Of a stretch of 64,000 nt of DNA, positions 1 to 12,048 are shown in pieces (within the stretch, counting starts at the first letter, position 1; each line of letters opens with the position of its first letter). A model generated the notes under the pieces. The model made no database searches and was not told the origin of the DNA. It saw only the letters and a list, made by a program, of their open reading frames with translations. Origin of the DNA: Axinella damicornis (taxonomy: Eukaryota > Porifera > Demospongiae > Axinellida > Axinellidae); contig OZ007509.1 of assembly GCA_963931865.1 (NCBI GenBank), positions 3,826,727 to 3,890,726 of the forward strand, written 5' to 3'. The position numbers and the translations under genes were made by a program.

Positions 1-567
1 GTTATTAAGGGTATACGTCTTCATCGTTATGCTATGGAGGGCAAAGTCTTTAAGGGCCATATATAGGCACGTTATTGTACCATGAGACTTTCAGCTTCTG
101 ACGTCACTTCCTTCCAATAGATAGGCTAACAGAAAGGGTGGGACAAGGGGAGGTGGGTGGGACAAGGGGAGGTAGGCGGGTACGTCACCCATAGGATGAT
201 AGTGCATGGCTGTGCTTGCTCTTGGCTATAGAGAGCCTTCAGTCAGCACTAGGTAGGCTGATTATACAGCTAGGATGGTTGGCCATGCCCGACAACATTG
301 ATCGATCAGTTGTTAATGAGTGGGTGTGGTCAGAGTTATGAATGTGTTTAAGATGGCTGAAATGGCATTGTGTGCAATTGGGAGCACAAGTTCAGAGGTC
401 TACAGGCTGGAAATGACTACTATAACAGCTGCATGTGGCTGAGTTAAAGAAGGTGGTCTTGCAAATTGATCCCACCAAGATATGCTCACAGAGTTAAACA
501 ACCACCAGACATATACGTACCAATAAACATCAAGTACACTTTGCCTTGTGAAAGCTACTAGCAAAAT

Positions 568-680
568 TACTACACCCTCCACCAGGAGGCCCAAACATCA
601 TTACACACTACACCCTCCACCTGGAGGCCCAAATCATTACACACTACACCCTCCACCTGGAGGCCCAAATCATTACACAC
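568..680. repeat. Three-copy ~37-bp tandem repeat
   Basis: Three near-identical units containing ACACCCTCCACCTGGAGGCC follow one another. Each unit holds a small palindrome (CTCCACCTGGAG). No gene is visible from 1 to about 1700 apart from this array and the two hairpins listed next. Confidence 0.75.
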
Positions 681-1071
681 TCATAGAAACATTAGCTGAG
701 ATGAGCACATGATGTGTATCACAGGCACTGCCACACCGAGCACACCCAGCAATCACACAAACCTTCCATGCATGCACATACATGATAACCTGAGGGATAT
801 ACATTCAGGCCTCTCTAATCATATAGGCATTGACCTTCTGTGTATCCAGGAGAATTAAATTGGATGAATCAATCTTTGGGACTGAGACTAAGCTAAGTTC
901 TAAGTCTGCCAATCCATAAACAACAGCTATACTAGACATAATTATGCTAGATGAGCACATTTCCGTCACAACTCTCAAATGAGGCATGCTTGTTGGGGGA
1001 ACAGTTTACTACGCACTTTGTACCAGAGTGCATGGGCATTTGAAAGGCACTGCGCCACAGTAGACAAATCC

Positions 1072-1137
1072 AAGAGCGCATGATGACATCATTGTTTTTC
1101 ACGACGGAGGAAAACAATGATGTCATCATGCGCTCTT
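1072..1137. repeat. Perfect-arm hairpin, ~27-bp arms
   Basis: Arms of about 27 bp (AGAGCGCATGATGACATCAT and its complement) face each other across an ~11-bp loop. A related GAGCGCATGATGATGTCAAA half-site occurs alone at about 10347. It looks like a MITE-type fold-back and has no coding content. Confidence 0.7.
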
Positions 1138-1494
1138 GACAAATCCCATGTACACTAAGCAGTGCCTTTGAAGCCAGGGTACATCATGTATCCTATAGGG
1201 TACATGGGGGCTCCATGGCAACTGTGGTTTTCTGTGAAAACATCATTGACACTGTGGTACAAGTCAGCTGTACTGTGGCTTCACTAGGGTGTATGACTTC
1301 ATGCAGTTTGATGGGGGCTTCTCCCTCAGGAATACATAAAACTGCACTCAGGGTACAAACCCTAGCAAGCCACGGTACAACTATTACATGGATTACTCTC
1401 CCCACCGTTATATATACAAGTAGCTCCACTCGCTTCGCTCGCTCAGCTACTTCCCCCTCGTTCGCGTCCGCTTCGACTGCTGCTCCCCGATTGC

Positions 1495-1538
1495 TAGCCT
1501 TGTTCCCAGGCCGCCCGCGCGGCCTGGGAACGAGGCTA
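1495..1538. repeat. Fold-back element, TAGCCTCG class
   Basis: A nearly perfect palindrome starting TAGCCTTGTTCCCAGGC and ending GCCTGGGAACGAGGCTA, with a GC-rich centre. It belongs to the fold-back family found throughout the window. Confidence 0.75.
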
Positions 1539-1706
1539 CCTGATTGCATGCATCCGCTTGCACCCCCAGCTGGATTCCAGTCCAATGTTCTCAAACATTC
1601 TTAGCAGAGTTCGAGGTTCAGTAAATAAATTAAGTACGAAGGTTGCGTGTCACTATATATAGTCTAGTCCTGCCCCACCACTTCTGTTAAACACACACAC
1701 AGACAG

Positions 1707-2264
1707 ACAAACATCTATGCTGGTTATCCATCTGACTGTGCTCGTGTTCTTCGGTCAGCTGGTTCTGCCAACCTGACAGATGCCCGGGTTGTTGCACCTC
1801 TATACAGCACAATCTGTATACCCAGGTGCAACCGAGCCGTTGCACGATTCTACTTCGAATGTGGTTTTGAAGCCTTTGGTGAGTTGTTAATTCAGCTCTG
1901 CAACACCAACACAATAATATTCGCTGCTATAATCTCATTGGAACTTTGGATGCTGATGCAACAAGAGTGCAATCATCTTGTCCCACGGGTGGATCCTCCT
2001 GCTCAAGTAGCTGCCAAAGTTCCATTAACCTACCGCAACAATTCTGGATGCTGTGTGAATCTTTTCAACACCTCAGCATTGACTGAGTTCATTGCTGCTG
2101 GCAATTACAGTCTGTGGGCGTCTTGTTCAGTGGAAACCCCAGGGTTCTGCACTCAGAGTATAGTGAGACGTCCTTCTTCAGGAGCAGCCAGCACTCAATA
2201 CCCACTGAGCAAACTGCTCACTGGATTACTACTGCTTGGGGTAGTGATGGTACTCATGCTCTGA
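1707..2264 (+). pseudogene. Cys-rich secreted protein paralogue A, damaged
   Basis: The reading frame from a CAG acceptor at 1706 encodes a close paralogue of the protein at 3673-4344: both share RCNR.(V/I)ARFYFECGFEAFG and SLWASCSVETPGFCTQS. No matching signal-peptide exon is visible upstream, where a TATATATAG box at about 1653 leads directly into a CA-rich stretch. Near 1917 one base is missing relative to the paralogue and near 2029 two more are missing. The stretch between them is read in another frame and the conserved cysteines there are lost, after which the frame is restored. Unlike the paralogue, it keeps a hydrophobic C-terminus (SKLLTGLLLLGVVMVLML) resembling a GPI-anchor signal. 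The family is not recognised. It could be a pseudogene or an altered but expressed gene. Confidence 0.6.
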
Positions 2265-3164
2265 AGAACTCGCCCATACAAAAATACTGCTGCATTCTAA
2301 TTCAGACTGTAGGTACATGTATATAAACGACGATTTGTCTTGATCTTAACATTTGTACTATATATATTATGTTCACAGAAAAATGAATTTTGGTTTGCAC
2401 TTTGAGTTTTTAATAAAATGTTGTAGAAATGTTGAGACAGCTCCAATTTATACCACATCCATGGTGCCTGATTCAGGATGGATTGAAGTTACTTATCAAG
2501 TTACTTCGACATATATTTCACCGAGGAGGCCAAAAGTGATTAAAGAAGGTCGACAAGGTGGAAATTAGAGCATGCAGCAACAATGTGCACCAAAGCGATC
2601 CTACCAAGATTTGCTTGTACTGCCACCAGACATGTAAATACCAGTGCATGCTTTGCCTACAGAAATGTAACAAAACTAGAGCTCTGTAGAGCACATACCC
2701 TGCATGCACCGTGCTGCAGTGCAAGTGTTGAGATAGTGTGAATGTGCTGCATAGTGAGCATGGGCAGTAGACTCAGTAGTTAATAGTAAGTGCAGTTGAT
2801 GGGCATGGCAGAGACAGGAATTGTAGAGCTCATAGGCTAAATCAGTTTATAAGCAAAGAAAGGCATGTTTTTCGCCATTTTGACAGTTTGACACAGATTA
2901 TAATTGGCTGTGACGCGTAAATTTCGAGATGTGCCAGTTTTTGTGCCAACGACAGACACGATCACTACTGCACATGCTCACTATGCAGCAGAAAGTGACC
3001 CCGGTGACCCACATTGCTATGCATGGACCCACATATTTCAAACATCAGCTGAGCATGTGTGACAAAATGTCACACCGAGCATGCACACTCAGCAATTATC
3101 ATCAAATACATGGCTCCATGCATCCTACATGAGAACCTGAGCGGTACACATTCAGGACCTGAGA

Positions 3165-3221
3165 TAGCCTCGTTCCCAGGCTCTCGTTCTCAGGGAGAAC
3201 GAGAGCCTGGGAACGAGGCTA
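3165..3221. repeat. Fold-back element, TAGCCTCG class
   Basis: A palindrome with ends TAGCCTCGTTCCCAGGC and the inverse, with inner arms CTCTCGTTCTC / GAGAACGAGAG. The stretch from 2270 to 3600 otherwise shows no gene that can be supported. Confidence 0.8.
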
Positions 3222-3611
3222 GACATGAGAAGAATCCCTTTCATCTTTTGGGACTGAGACTGTAAGTCCTAAGTCCACCAACTTGTCCATAAACAACACA
3301 CTGGCACATTCCCCGCCACATATCTAATGTGTTTACTGAGGCATGCTGAATGTGTATGACACATTCTTGTTGGGAAATGCCTACTATTTAATGCAGCTGC
3401 TATGTTATCTCAGTAGCAAATACAATAAACTGTACATGTGGGATAAACAAAATTGTTGTTTTAGCATCGTTGTTTTGTTTCCAAGTATCACATTGAAACA
3501 TTGAAATATAAACAAAGTTAAAATCACAAACTTGTTTTTCTTCACACTTTCAACGCAGCAGGGTACATGCATTGTACTTGCATGAGAGTTGAATGCAATG
3601 GACTTTTTTGG

Positions 3612-3621
3612 CTATATATAG
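3612..3621 (+). promoter_or_regulatory. Candidate TATA box of paralogue B
   Basis: CTATATATAG lies about 55 bp upstream of the chosen ATG at 3673. An equivalent box lies at about 1653 before paralogue A, followed in both by a similar CT-rich leader. The conserved position supports a core promoter, but no transcript data are available here. Confidence 0.4.
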
Positions 3622-3672
3622 CTACACTTCTGCCACTCTTCCATTCCTATCACAACAGCTGAAAAGACGAAG

Positions 3673-4344
3673 ATGAATCTGACTACCATAGCCCTCGTGG
3701 TGGTAGCTTGTCCCACCCAGCAGGTAGCAGAAAGCAAGGAGGACTTGACTGTTTTCTCCAAGCCAGTTGAGAGGGCAGCGTGATCCATTCAGCCTCGACA
3801 AAGTAATGCGCTTGGCAGTTGTACTACGCAGCAGGTGGAAAACATCTATGCCAGATATCCATCCGATTGTGCTCGTCAATTTCAATCCATTGGTTCTGCT
3901 AGCCTGACAAATGCCCGGGTTGTTGCATCTTTATACCATACACTCTGTCTACCCAGGTGCAACCGATCCATTGCACGGTTCTACTTTGAATGTGGTTTTG
4001 AAGCCTTTGGTGAGCTATTTATTCAGCTCTGCAGCACAAACGCAAACAATGAACGTTGCTATAATCTCATTGGAACTTTGGATACTGATGCAGCAAGAGT
4101 GCAATCATCTTGTCCCACGGGTGGATCCTCCTGCTCGAGTAGCTGCCAAAGTTCCATTCTAACCTACCGCAACAATGCCGGATGCTGTGTGAATGTTTTC
4201 AACACCTCTACATCGACTACATATATTGCTGCTGACGATTACAGTCTGTGGGCATCTTGTTCAGTGGAAACTCCAGGGTTCTGCACTCAGAGTATAGTGA
4301 GCCGTTCAGGTGCAACCAGCACTCATGCAATACCCGCTGAGTAA
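3673..4344 (+). CDS. Small secreted Cys-rich protein (paralogue B)
   Basis: Two-exon model: exon 1 3673-3723 (donor CAG|gtagca) encodes a short signal-like stretch MNLTTIALVVVAC. Exon 2 3832-4344 (acceptor ACGCAG) continues in phase, giving about 187 residues. The mature part has many cysteines and the blocks RCNRSIARFYFECGFEAFG, NNERCYNLIGTLD and SLWASCSVETPGFCTQS, so an extracellular disulfide-bonded protein is inferred. About four extra bases near 4325 relative to paralogue A cause an early stop after HAIPAE. The sequence encoding A's hydrophobic tail is still present downstream but out of frame, so B would be secreted rather than anchored. The family is not recognised. The exon 1 acceptor could also lie three bases later. 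Confidence 0.6.
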
Positions 4345-4399
4345 ACTGCTCGCTGGGCTACTGCTTGGGCTAGCGATGGTATTCATACTGTAAAGAACT

Positions 4400-5635
4400 C
4401 GCCCATAAATAAATACTGTTGCACTAGTTCAGACTGTATGACATTGTACATATTCTGTATTGTGCTGATTTTAACTTAGAACCAAGCTTGAGGATGCTGC
4501 ATGCTGCAATGTGCTAGTTGAGACAGACAAACAACTATCAGACTCTTCATTTTCCCAGTGTATGACTGTGTGTGTGTGTGCATGGGTGTGACCAAAGGAA
4601 GTCAGGTGTTCAGTGCATGGGCAGGACTAGACTTGTGATGCACGCAACCTTCAAATAGTCTCTAATTTTAGCAAGGGGATTACAAATATTTCCTCCACAT
4701 TTTTGGCAACTTGCCGTCCGGTCCGAAAGAGATGGCTTATATAAGTCAGCTAACGAGTGAGATATATAGGTGAGGTCGGTGCTGTTTAAAGCCCCAAGTG
4801 GTGAAAGCTCACAGACTTCTTTCCAATGCTGCTGACGATGCACAGGAGCTCCCGGAAGGTATCAACTGTTCATGATCGACGTACGTGCCACATTGACCAG
4901 CTCATCCAAAGCAGTTGGGAGACCATCAAGGCCGTGCGTGCGCTGAACCTCACCCACAAACCTTCGAGTCTTGCCCTGACCCTGAGAGTCAACAGAGATG
5001 AGCAGAGTACGGCAAGGGGTGAGTCTTGATCGTACAGCCTGTGGCACAGTTCGAGATCGTTAACGTTCGCTTCATACAGCTAAATTTAAGTTAAAATTTT
5101 AATGTATTCACTGGCCCAACTAGATCTAAGTTTGCAGAAGTGAATTTTGAATTTATATAGTAGAAAATACAAGGCTTTCCATATCAGAAGCTGAGGGGTA
5201 CACATTCAAGACTCAGAGGCATCCCTTTCTTCTTTTGGGACCAAGACTGCGTACACAATGTCATGTAAGTTCGCAGCAAATTATGACACCCTCCACCCGG
5301 GGGCCGGCCCCGTGGGGGCACCCTCCACCCGGAAGCCGAAATTAGTAATGGATCGGCTCACATGGTATGAAATATAGGTCAGATCACGAGCATGTGCAAC
5401 ATGATTACTGACCTTGCCAAACTAGCTTTTTCAGCATTGATTATCACAACACACAAAGTATATCACATTACATGGAGAACTTGTGAGGTACACATTCAGG
5501 ACAAGGAGGCATATACCTCTATCTTTTGGGACTGAAGTCTAAGTTTAACATTCCATAAACAACAGCCAAGCACATTCTCCGTCCCAACAGTTGTTGCAGG
5601 CACGCCACATACATGTACACACACAGCATGAGAAC
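4400..5635. other. Non-coding stretch with one unresolved exon-like segment
   Basis: Mostly without recognisable content. The segment 4880-5018 is open on both strands. The plus strand ends at a good donor (CAAGGG|gtgagt); the minus strand encodes a plausible but unrecognised peptide with RTLLISVDSQGQGKTRRFVG. Direction and gene cannot be decided. CACCCTCCACCCGG at 5287-5332 is a relative of the repeat at 568-680. Confidence 0.3.
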
Positions 5636-7852
5636 TGGGATACTGGGGACACACTTGCTAGGATACTGGGGACACGTTGTTGCTGGGATACTGGGGACAC
5701 GTTGTTGCTGGGATACTGGGGACACGTTGCTGGGATACTGGGGACACGTTGCTGGGATACTGGGGACACGTTGCTGGGATACTGGGGACACGTTGCTGGG
5801 ATACTGGGGACACACTTGCTGGGATACTGGGGACACACTTGCTGGGATACTGGGGACACGTTGTTGCTGGGATACTGGGGACACACTGTTGCTGGGATAC
5901 TGGGGACACACTGTTGCTGGGATACTGGGGACACATTGTTGCTGGGATACTGGGGACACACTGTTGCTGGGATACTGGGGACACATTGTTGCTGGGATAC
6001 TGGGGACACGTTGTTGCTGGGATACTGGGGACACACTGTTGCTGGGATACTGGGGACACGTTGCTGGGATACTGGGGACACACTTGCTGGGATACTGGGG
6101 ACACACTTGCTGGGATACTGGGGACACACTGTTGCTGGGATACTGGGGACACACTTGCTGGGATACTGGGGACACACTGTTGCTGGGATACTGGGGACAC
6201 ACTTGCTGGGATACTGGGGACACGTTGTTGCTGGGATACTGGGGACACACTGTTGCTGGGATACTGGACACACTGTTGCTGGGATACTGGGGACACGTTG
6301 CTGGGATACTGGGGACACACAGTTGCTGGGATACTGGGGACACATTGTTGCTGGGATACTGGGGACACACTGTTGCTGGGATACTGGGGACACACTGTTG
6401 CTGGGATACTGGGGACACGTTGTTGCTGGGATACTGGGGACACACAGTTGCTGGGATACTGGGGACACATTGTTGCTGGGATACTGGGGACACACTGTTG
6501 CTGGGATACTGGGGACACACTGCTGCTGGGATACTGGGGACACACTGCTGCTGGGATACTGGGGACACACTGTTGCTGGGATACTGGGGACACGTTGCTG
6601 GGATACAGGGGACATACTGTTGCTGGGATACTGGGGACACACTGTTGCTGGGATACTGGGGACACACTGTTGCTGGGATACTGGGGACACACTGTTGCTG
6701 GGATACTGGGGACACACTGTTGCTGGGATACTGGGGACACACTGTTGCTGGGATATTGGGGACACACTGTTGCTGGGATACTGGGGACAGACTGTTGCTG
6801 GGATACTGGGGACACACTGTTGCTGGGATACTGGGGACACGTTGTTGCTGGGATACTGGGGACACACTGTTGCTGGGATACTGGGGACACACTGTTGCTG
6901 GGATACTGGGGACACACTGTTGCTGGGATACTGGGGACACACTGTTGCTGGGATACTGGGGACACACTGTTGCTGGGATACTGGGGATACACTGTTGCTG
7001 GGATACTGGGGACACACTTGCTGGGATACTGGGGACACACTGTTGCTGGGATACTGGGGACACACTTGCTGGGATACTGGGGACACGTTGTTGCTGGGAT
7101 ACTGGGGACACACTGTTGCTGGGATACTGGACACACACTGTTGCTGGGATACTGGGGACACACTGTTGCTGGGATACTGGGGACACACTGTTGCTGGGAT
7201 ACTGGGGACACATTGTTGCTGGGATACTGGGGACACACTTGCTGGGATACTGGGGACACACTGTTGCTGGGATACTGGGGACACACTTGCTGGGATACTG
7301 GGGACACACTGTTGCTGGGATACTGGGGACACACTTGCTGGGATACTGGGGACACGTTGTTGCTGGGATACTGGGGACGCACTGTTGCTGGGATACTGGA
7401 CACACACTGTTGCTGGGATACTGGGGACACACTGTTGCTGGGATACTGGGGACACACTGTTGCTGGGATACTGGGGACACACTGTTGCTGGGATACTGGG
7501 GACACACTGTTGCTGGGATACTGGGGACACACTGTTGCTGGGATACTGGGGACACACTGTTGCTGGGATACTGGGGACAGACTGTTGCTGGGATACTGGG
7601 GATACACTGTTGCTGGGATACTGGGGACACGTTGCTGGGATACTGGGGACACACTGTTGCTGGGATACTGGGGACACACTGTTGCTGGGATACTGGGGAC
7701 ACACTGTTGCTGGGATACTGGGGACACACTGTTGCTGGGATACTGGGGACACACTGTTGCTGGGATACTGGGGATACACTGTTGCTGGGATACTGGGGAC
7801 ACACTGTTGCTGGGATACTGGGGACACACTGTTGCTGGGATACTGGGGACAC
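5636..7852. repeat. 2.2-kb satellite of ~25-bp units (about 90 copies)
   Basis: The unit is ACTGTTGCTGGGATACTGGG followed by GACAC, with 22- and 23-bp length variants interspersed. Because the unit lacks stop codons in every frame and is not a multiple of three, long open frames of about 750 codons appear in all six frames. These are a by-product of the repeat and are not called as genes. The array lies downstream of the visible exons of the ZDHHC16-like gene. Confidence 0.95.
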
Positions 7853-7859
7853 TCTTAGG

Positions 7860-8792
7860 GAATGAGCATTCATACAACTTCAATGCACGCAGACGTTCTA
7901 AATCCTGATTGGTAGTCAAGCTCTGAAGAACCCTATACATATTGTTGCACTGTGCATGTACACACTGGATAGATATGTATGCATCGATTTGTTCTTCTGA
8001 TCTCAAATCCTGCAGCGTTATGTGGTATGTTACTCTCCAGGGGCTATGCACTTCGCCACTGTACAGAGACATGCATAATGGGGAGCCAAAGGACTCCTAT
8101 GTCATCAGTTGTAACCACATACGTGTTTTACACGTTTTACGCGCATTACAAAAATGGCAATGTAAACACCACCCGAAATTACGGATCGACTCACATATGG
8201 TACAAAATATACGCGCATTACAAAAATGGCAACACAAACAGCATGGTCAATGATTTGTTACACACAAACTGCGCACACTCAGAGGCGTGACACACGTGTG
8301 ACTACCGCATTATTACTAGGAATACGCATGCGCAGTGTCTGTGCCTCGCGCACGCTCACAATCTGTAATAGTAGGCGTGGTTTCCTGTGGAAGAAAAACG
8401 AAGGTGCGAAAGTCAGTTCATCGTGCGAAGTTTAGTTGTTTGAAGACGGCTAAGCGCTTAAGCGTTGCCAGGAAGAATACGAAGACGTTAGTGAGGTTCT
8501 ACACCCTTCGACACTGTCAACACTCTATATGTACGTACCATGGCCTAGACTAAACGTTTGTCTTACTTGTCTCCGCTAAACTCTCCTTGTATACATCGCT
8601 TCTTCGTCAATCTGTCAGACTCTCGATCTCGTTTGCCTTACTCTCTTCTGAGGCAGTGTCCCTTTTCCCTGTATAGATCGCTTCTTTCTCAACTCTGCAT
8701 TTCGCACGCGCAGTAGGTGCACGTATCGGGACCACAGAAACCGCAGCGGATGCAACCACCCGGGCGCCCCCTGCCCCTCGCAATTAAAGTGT

Positions 8793-8838
<46 letters not shown>

Positions 8839-9122
8839 CGCGATGTGACTAAGCTGCACGATTAGTTGCCTCGCGCTAAGGCGCTCGGCAATTATACACA
8901 GTCATGATTGTAGATTGTCCCTCCATCTCTACACTGTAGGGTGTCACTATAATAGGTGGATGTACTTTCGAGGAAAAAAACCTACGCAATAGCTTTACAT
9001 TTGAAAGGGGGCCAGGGGTGGGCTTACTTACATGTATGAAGGTGGGATTATTTATGAGAGACTTAAAATCACACACAGAACTTGGACAGATGCAATAAGG
9101 CTAGGCAGTCCAACCAACAAAC
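7860..9122. other. Non-coding stretch
   Basis: No supported gene. It contains a duplicated motif TACGCGCATTACAAAAATGG at about 8137 and 8208 and an (AT)n microsatellite at 8797-8834. No DHHC-encoding exon, expected for the gene to the right, could be found here. Confidence 0.5.
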
Positions 9123-11788
9123 CTTCGGGGGTTTTCCTGGGTCAGTACAGACCCCCATGAAGTAGTGGAAGCAGATGTTGATGAGGAGGTAGTGGCCATA
9201 GAGGATGTAGAGGGTGAAGATGAGAGGGTGCTGCACGTGCCAGAGGAACGGGAGGACGAAGATGTAGAATGTAAATACTACAGTGGTGATGCCCAGGAGA
9301 ACCAGCAGGAAGCACAGCTACGCATGGGGAGGAGACGTAGATGTTAACATAGTCTCGGTCCCAGACCCAAACCAACCCCAGTGCGGATCCGTGTTGGGGT
9401 TGGTTTGGGTCTGGGGAGGAGACGTAGATGTTAACAGAGCTAGTAGACACTTGCTCACAGCATCAGTATACATGTATGTACATGGACGTCCTTATTAGCA
9501 AGGTATCCTAAATCAAAGGACCCTGCCTTACTCGCAATATCTAACGATGGAGCATCGGACCTAGCCTACAACCCCACCTCTGTCAACCAGCCCTATACCC
9601 CGCCTCCAGTTGACCAAATGGTAGTGTTGCAACCGGTGGCACGCATATGGCAATTGCGAGCAGATGCTCACACAATGTTAAAGACTCCTATGAAAGCAGA
9701 CTCTCAGTGTCCCCAAATCTAGGATTGTAGGTAGCTATGTACTCAGGCTGGATTAGGGAAATGGGTTTTTTGCCTTAGCAAGAGAGCAAGGTTTTTTCCC
9801 TGGTATGGGAGTGGACCATCCTATACCTACATTTTTCAATTGTTTTTCTTTTTAGTTTCGGTCCTCAGCCTGAAATCTGGTTATATTGTACAACGCTGTC
9901 TAGCTGAGCACGTCTGTCTTGCTGAGCACGTCTGTCTTGCTGAGCACGTCTGTCTTGCTGAGTACGTCTCTGCCGTCTGTCTAGCTGAGCACGTCAGTCT
10001 TGCAGAGCATGTCTGCCTTGCTGAGCACGTCAGTCTTGCTGAGCATGTCTTGCTGAGCACGTCAGTCTTGCTGAGCACGTCAGTCTTGCTGAGCATGTCT
10101 TGCTGAGTACGCCAGTCTTGCTGAGCATGCCAGTCTTGCTGAGCATGTTTTGCTGAGTACGTCAGTCTTGCTGAGCATGTCTGCCTTGCTGAGCACGCTA
10201 GTCTTGCTGAGTAAGTCCGTCTTACCAAGCACATCTGTTGGAGTATGTCTGTCTCGGTGTGCAGCAGCATGTTGTGTTGTGTTTACATGTACCTTGTGCA
10301 TGATATTCTCTGAGATCCCGGACCGTAGTGTATGTATATTGACAGGAGCGCATGATGATGTCAAATCATTATGCACTGCTGATATTGAGCACACCATGGT
10401 CAATCAGGACACCAAGACACCATGCATGGTCAAAAATTGGCAGAAACAGCACTGCTGTTCTATAGGGTGACTGATGTGCCATTTCTGCCAAATACAGACC
10501 AACGAACCAAAATTGGTATTGGAAATAGACTTGGAAAAAATGTTCCACTAGTTATACATGTAGGTATGTGAACGAGATATGAACCTGAGAATTGTGCAAT
10601 TGTGGTCAGCATAAAAGAGCTTTCAAAGGATGCCCGTAAAATGATTTTTAATATCAGTCACAGTCGGCCAAAGGCTATAATCTTGGGTCAAAATTCAACC
10701 GACAGTAAAACAGACATCATTGGAATGCTCCATTCACGCTGATCACAACAGTGCAAATCCCTGCTTCGTATCTCCTTCCTAGCCCAAGATATCGTATGCA
10801 TAGCCTCGTTCCCAGGCCTTCTACACCACCAGTTTTTGATTGCTTACAGTATTTTTGCATACTGCTAAATGATCCAAAACTGGAGGTGTAGAAGGCCTGG
10901 GAATGAGGCTATGCATGCCCCCAGGACGCCCTCCACAACAAGTGGCAGCTAGTGTACATGTAGCAAACTAGCCTGGGTACGAGGCTAGTAGCAAACAAGA
11001 CAAGTCTTGATTCAGTAATTACATTTACATGTACCTTCCATATTGGTCACATGATCCTTACAGATTCAAACGAGAACAAGAACAGATTTGCAACTAAAAA
11101 ACCCTTTATAGTTGCAAGTGAACGGTACAAACAACACGCAACCATTACAGTAGTGCAGACACTGTAAATGTGTTCCTTCCTCGTGACATTTGATATGACA
11201 TCACGCTTTTGAATTCTATAGAGACCAGACGTTCTTTCCCCTCCCCACGCGCACCGTGAACGTCTGGCCCAGGAGACTATCTCAGTCCCAGATACTCGTA
11301 TGTACTATATGTGGGAGGGTCTGGGACGGAGGCTAGGGTGGAACTTGCCTGTAAAAGTGCTAGTGTACCATCAACTGCACAGTCAGTTTTTAACCATCTG
11401 GGATGACAAATTACGACCTCCAAAGGTCGTGTGACCAATGAAGAGTTAGGTGGTTCAAAGACAATCCCGGTAAGCCGTTAATGGGATGACAAATTACATG
11501 TGTGGCAATCGAGGTCATACAGGCCAGCCTCTCGCCACACCCACGAGCAGTATCACACCATGCATTATACCCTCCCACCTGGGTATATATATACACACAT
11601 TTGCCACTTACCAGACCTACAAACCACACTCCCCTCTCACACACTTCGAACACTGGTTCGAAGAAGGCGGAGGACCATTCCATATGGCGCCCACCAGGGG
11701 TACGAGTCATTGAGAGAACAGGCAGGCAGAGTACCCTAAATGGTTTAAATATTCGAGACAGGATTCCGCAGTGTCTTCTCTTCGCCAT
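9123..11788 (-). CDS. ZDHHC16: ZDHHC16-like palmitoyltransferase, 5' part only
   Basis: Two phase-0 exons on the minus strand: 11788-11612 (MAKRRHCGILSRIFKPF... to CERGVWFVGL, donor CTG|gtaagt) and 9317-9123 (acceptor GCGTAG, donor AAG|gtttgt). Together they encode about 124 residues: an N-terminal arm, a membrane segment (LCFLLVLLGITTVVFTFYIF), a second one and the loop NICFHYFMGVCTDPGKPPK. The order and the motif FEPV...W.VG followed by HY...TDPG.PP match the N-terminal half of ZDHHC16, an ER/Golgi protein S-acyltransferase (my recall of the family). The catalytic Cys-rich DHHC domain was not found downstream, so the gene is either truncated or continues past the satellite and the left edge. 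The intron between the exons holds an 18-bp minisatellite and several fold-backs. Confidence 0.6.
9325..9436. repeat. Fold-back flanked by a 25-bp direct repeat at a splice acceptor
   Basis: The palindrome (arms CCAGACCCAAACCAACCCCA, left end TAGTCTCGGTCC) sits between two exact 25-bp copies at 9325-9349 and 9412-9436 containing GGGGAGGAGACGTAGATGTT. The left copy forms the pyrimidine tract of the ZDHHC16-like exon 2 acceptor on the minus strand, so the duplication offers a second tract and a second CCCCAG acceptor. The same inner arm recurs at 61493-61592. Confidence 0.75.
9899..10225. repeat. 18-bp minisatellite
   Basis: About 20 units of CTGAGCACGTCTGTCTTG with variants (CATGTC, 14-bp short units). 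The period is a multiple of three, so it gives repetitive open frames on both strands. It lies inside the intron of the ZDHHC16-like gene and is not considered coding. Confidence 0.9.
10801..10911. repeat. Fold-back element, TAGCCTCG class
   Basis: Ends TAGCCTCGTTCCCAGGCC / GGCCTGGGAATGAGGCTA enclose arms TTCTACACCACCAGTTTTTG / CAAAACTGGAGGTGTAGAA. Similar inner arms occur at 16848. The rest of 10230-11610 shows only further fold-back fragments (10970-10990, 11226-11334). Confidence 0.8.
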
Positions 11789-12048
11789 TCTAACAGCAAC
11801 GTAGCTAATACAACTGCACTATTGTGGTGGGCAGTCCTCGAGTCAATTATTAACAGATTAGCTGCGCGGGCCTTGAGGGCAAACTACACAGGAAATTACT
11901 AAACTACTTCCGGTAACGCCACTTCCTGTTTACTAATCATTTGACCTGGAATCTGGAATGCACCATGCATACCGGGTCACAATGACTTGCTTACCCCCCA
12001 TAAGCAAAAGCAACTGCCAAGATATCTTCTAAGTCGTGCATATAGTAC

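Noticed and set aside
568..680. Possible CRISPR-like array
   Set aside because: Only three adjoining ~37-bp units without unique spacers, in an animal genome.
5519..8072. Open frames of 743-804 codons over the satellite on both strands
   Set aside because: All six frames are open only because the repeat unit lacks stops; no start context, exon signals or non-repetitive domain supports a gene.
9840..10403. Repetitive frames CLAEHV / LSKTDV
   Set aside because: Product of the 18-bp minisatellite inside an intron.
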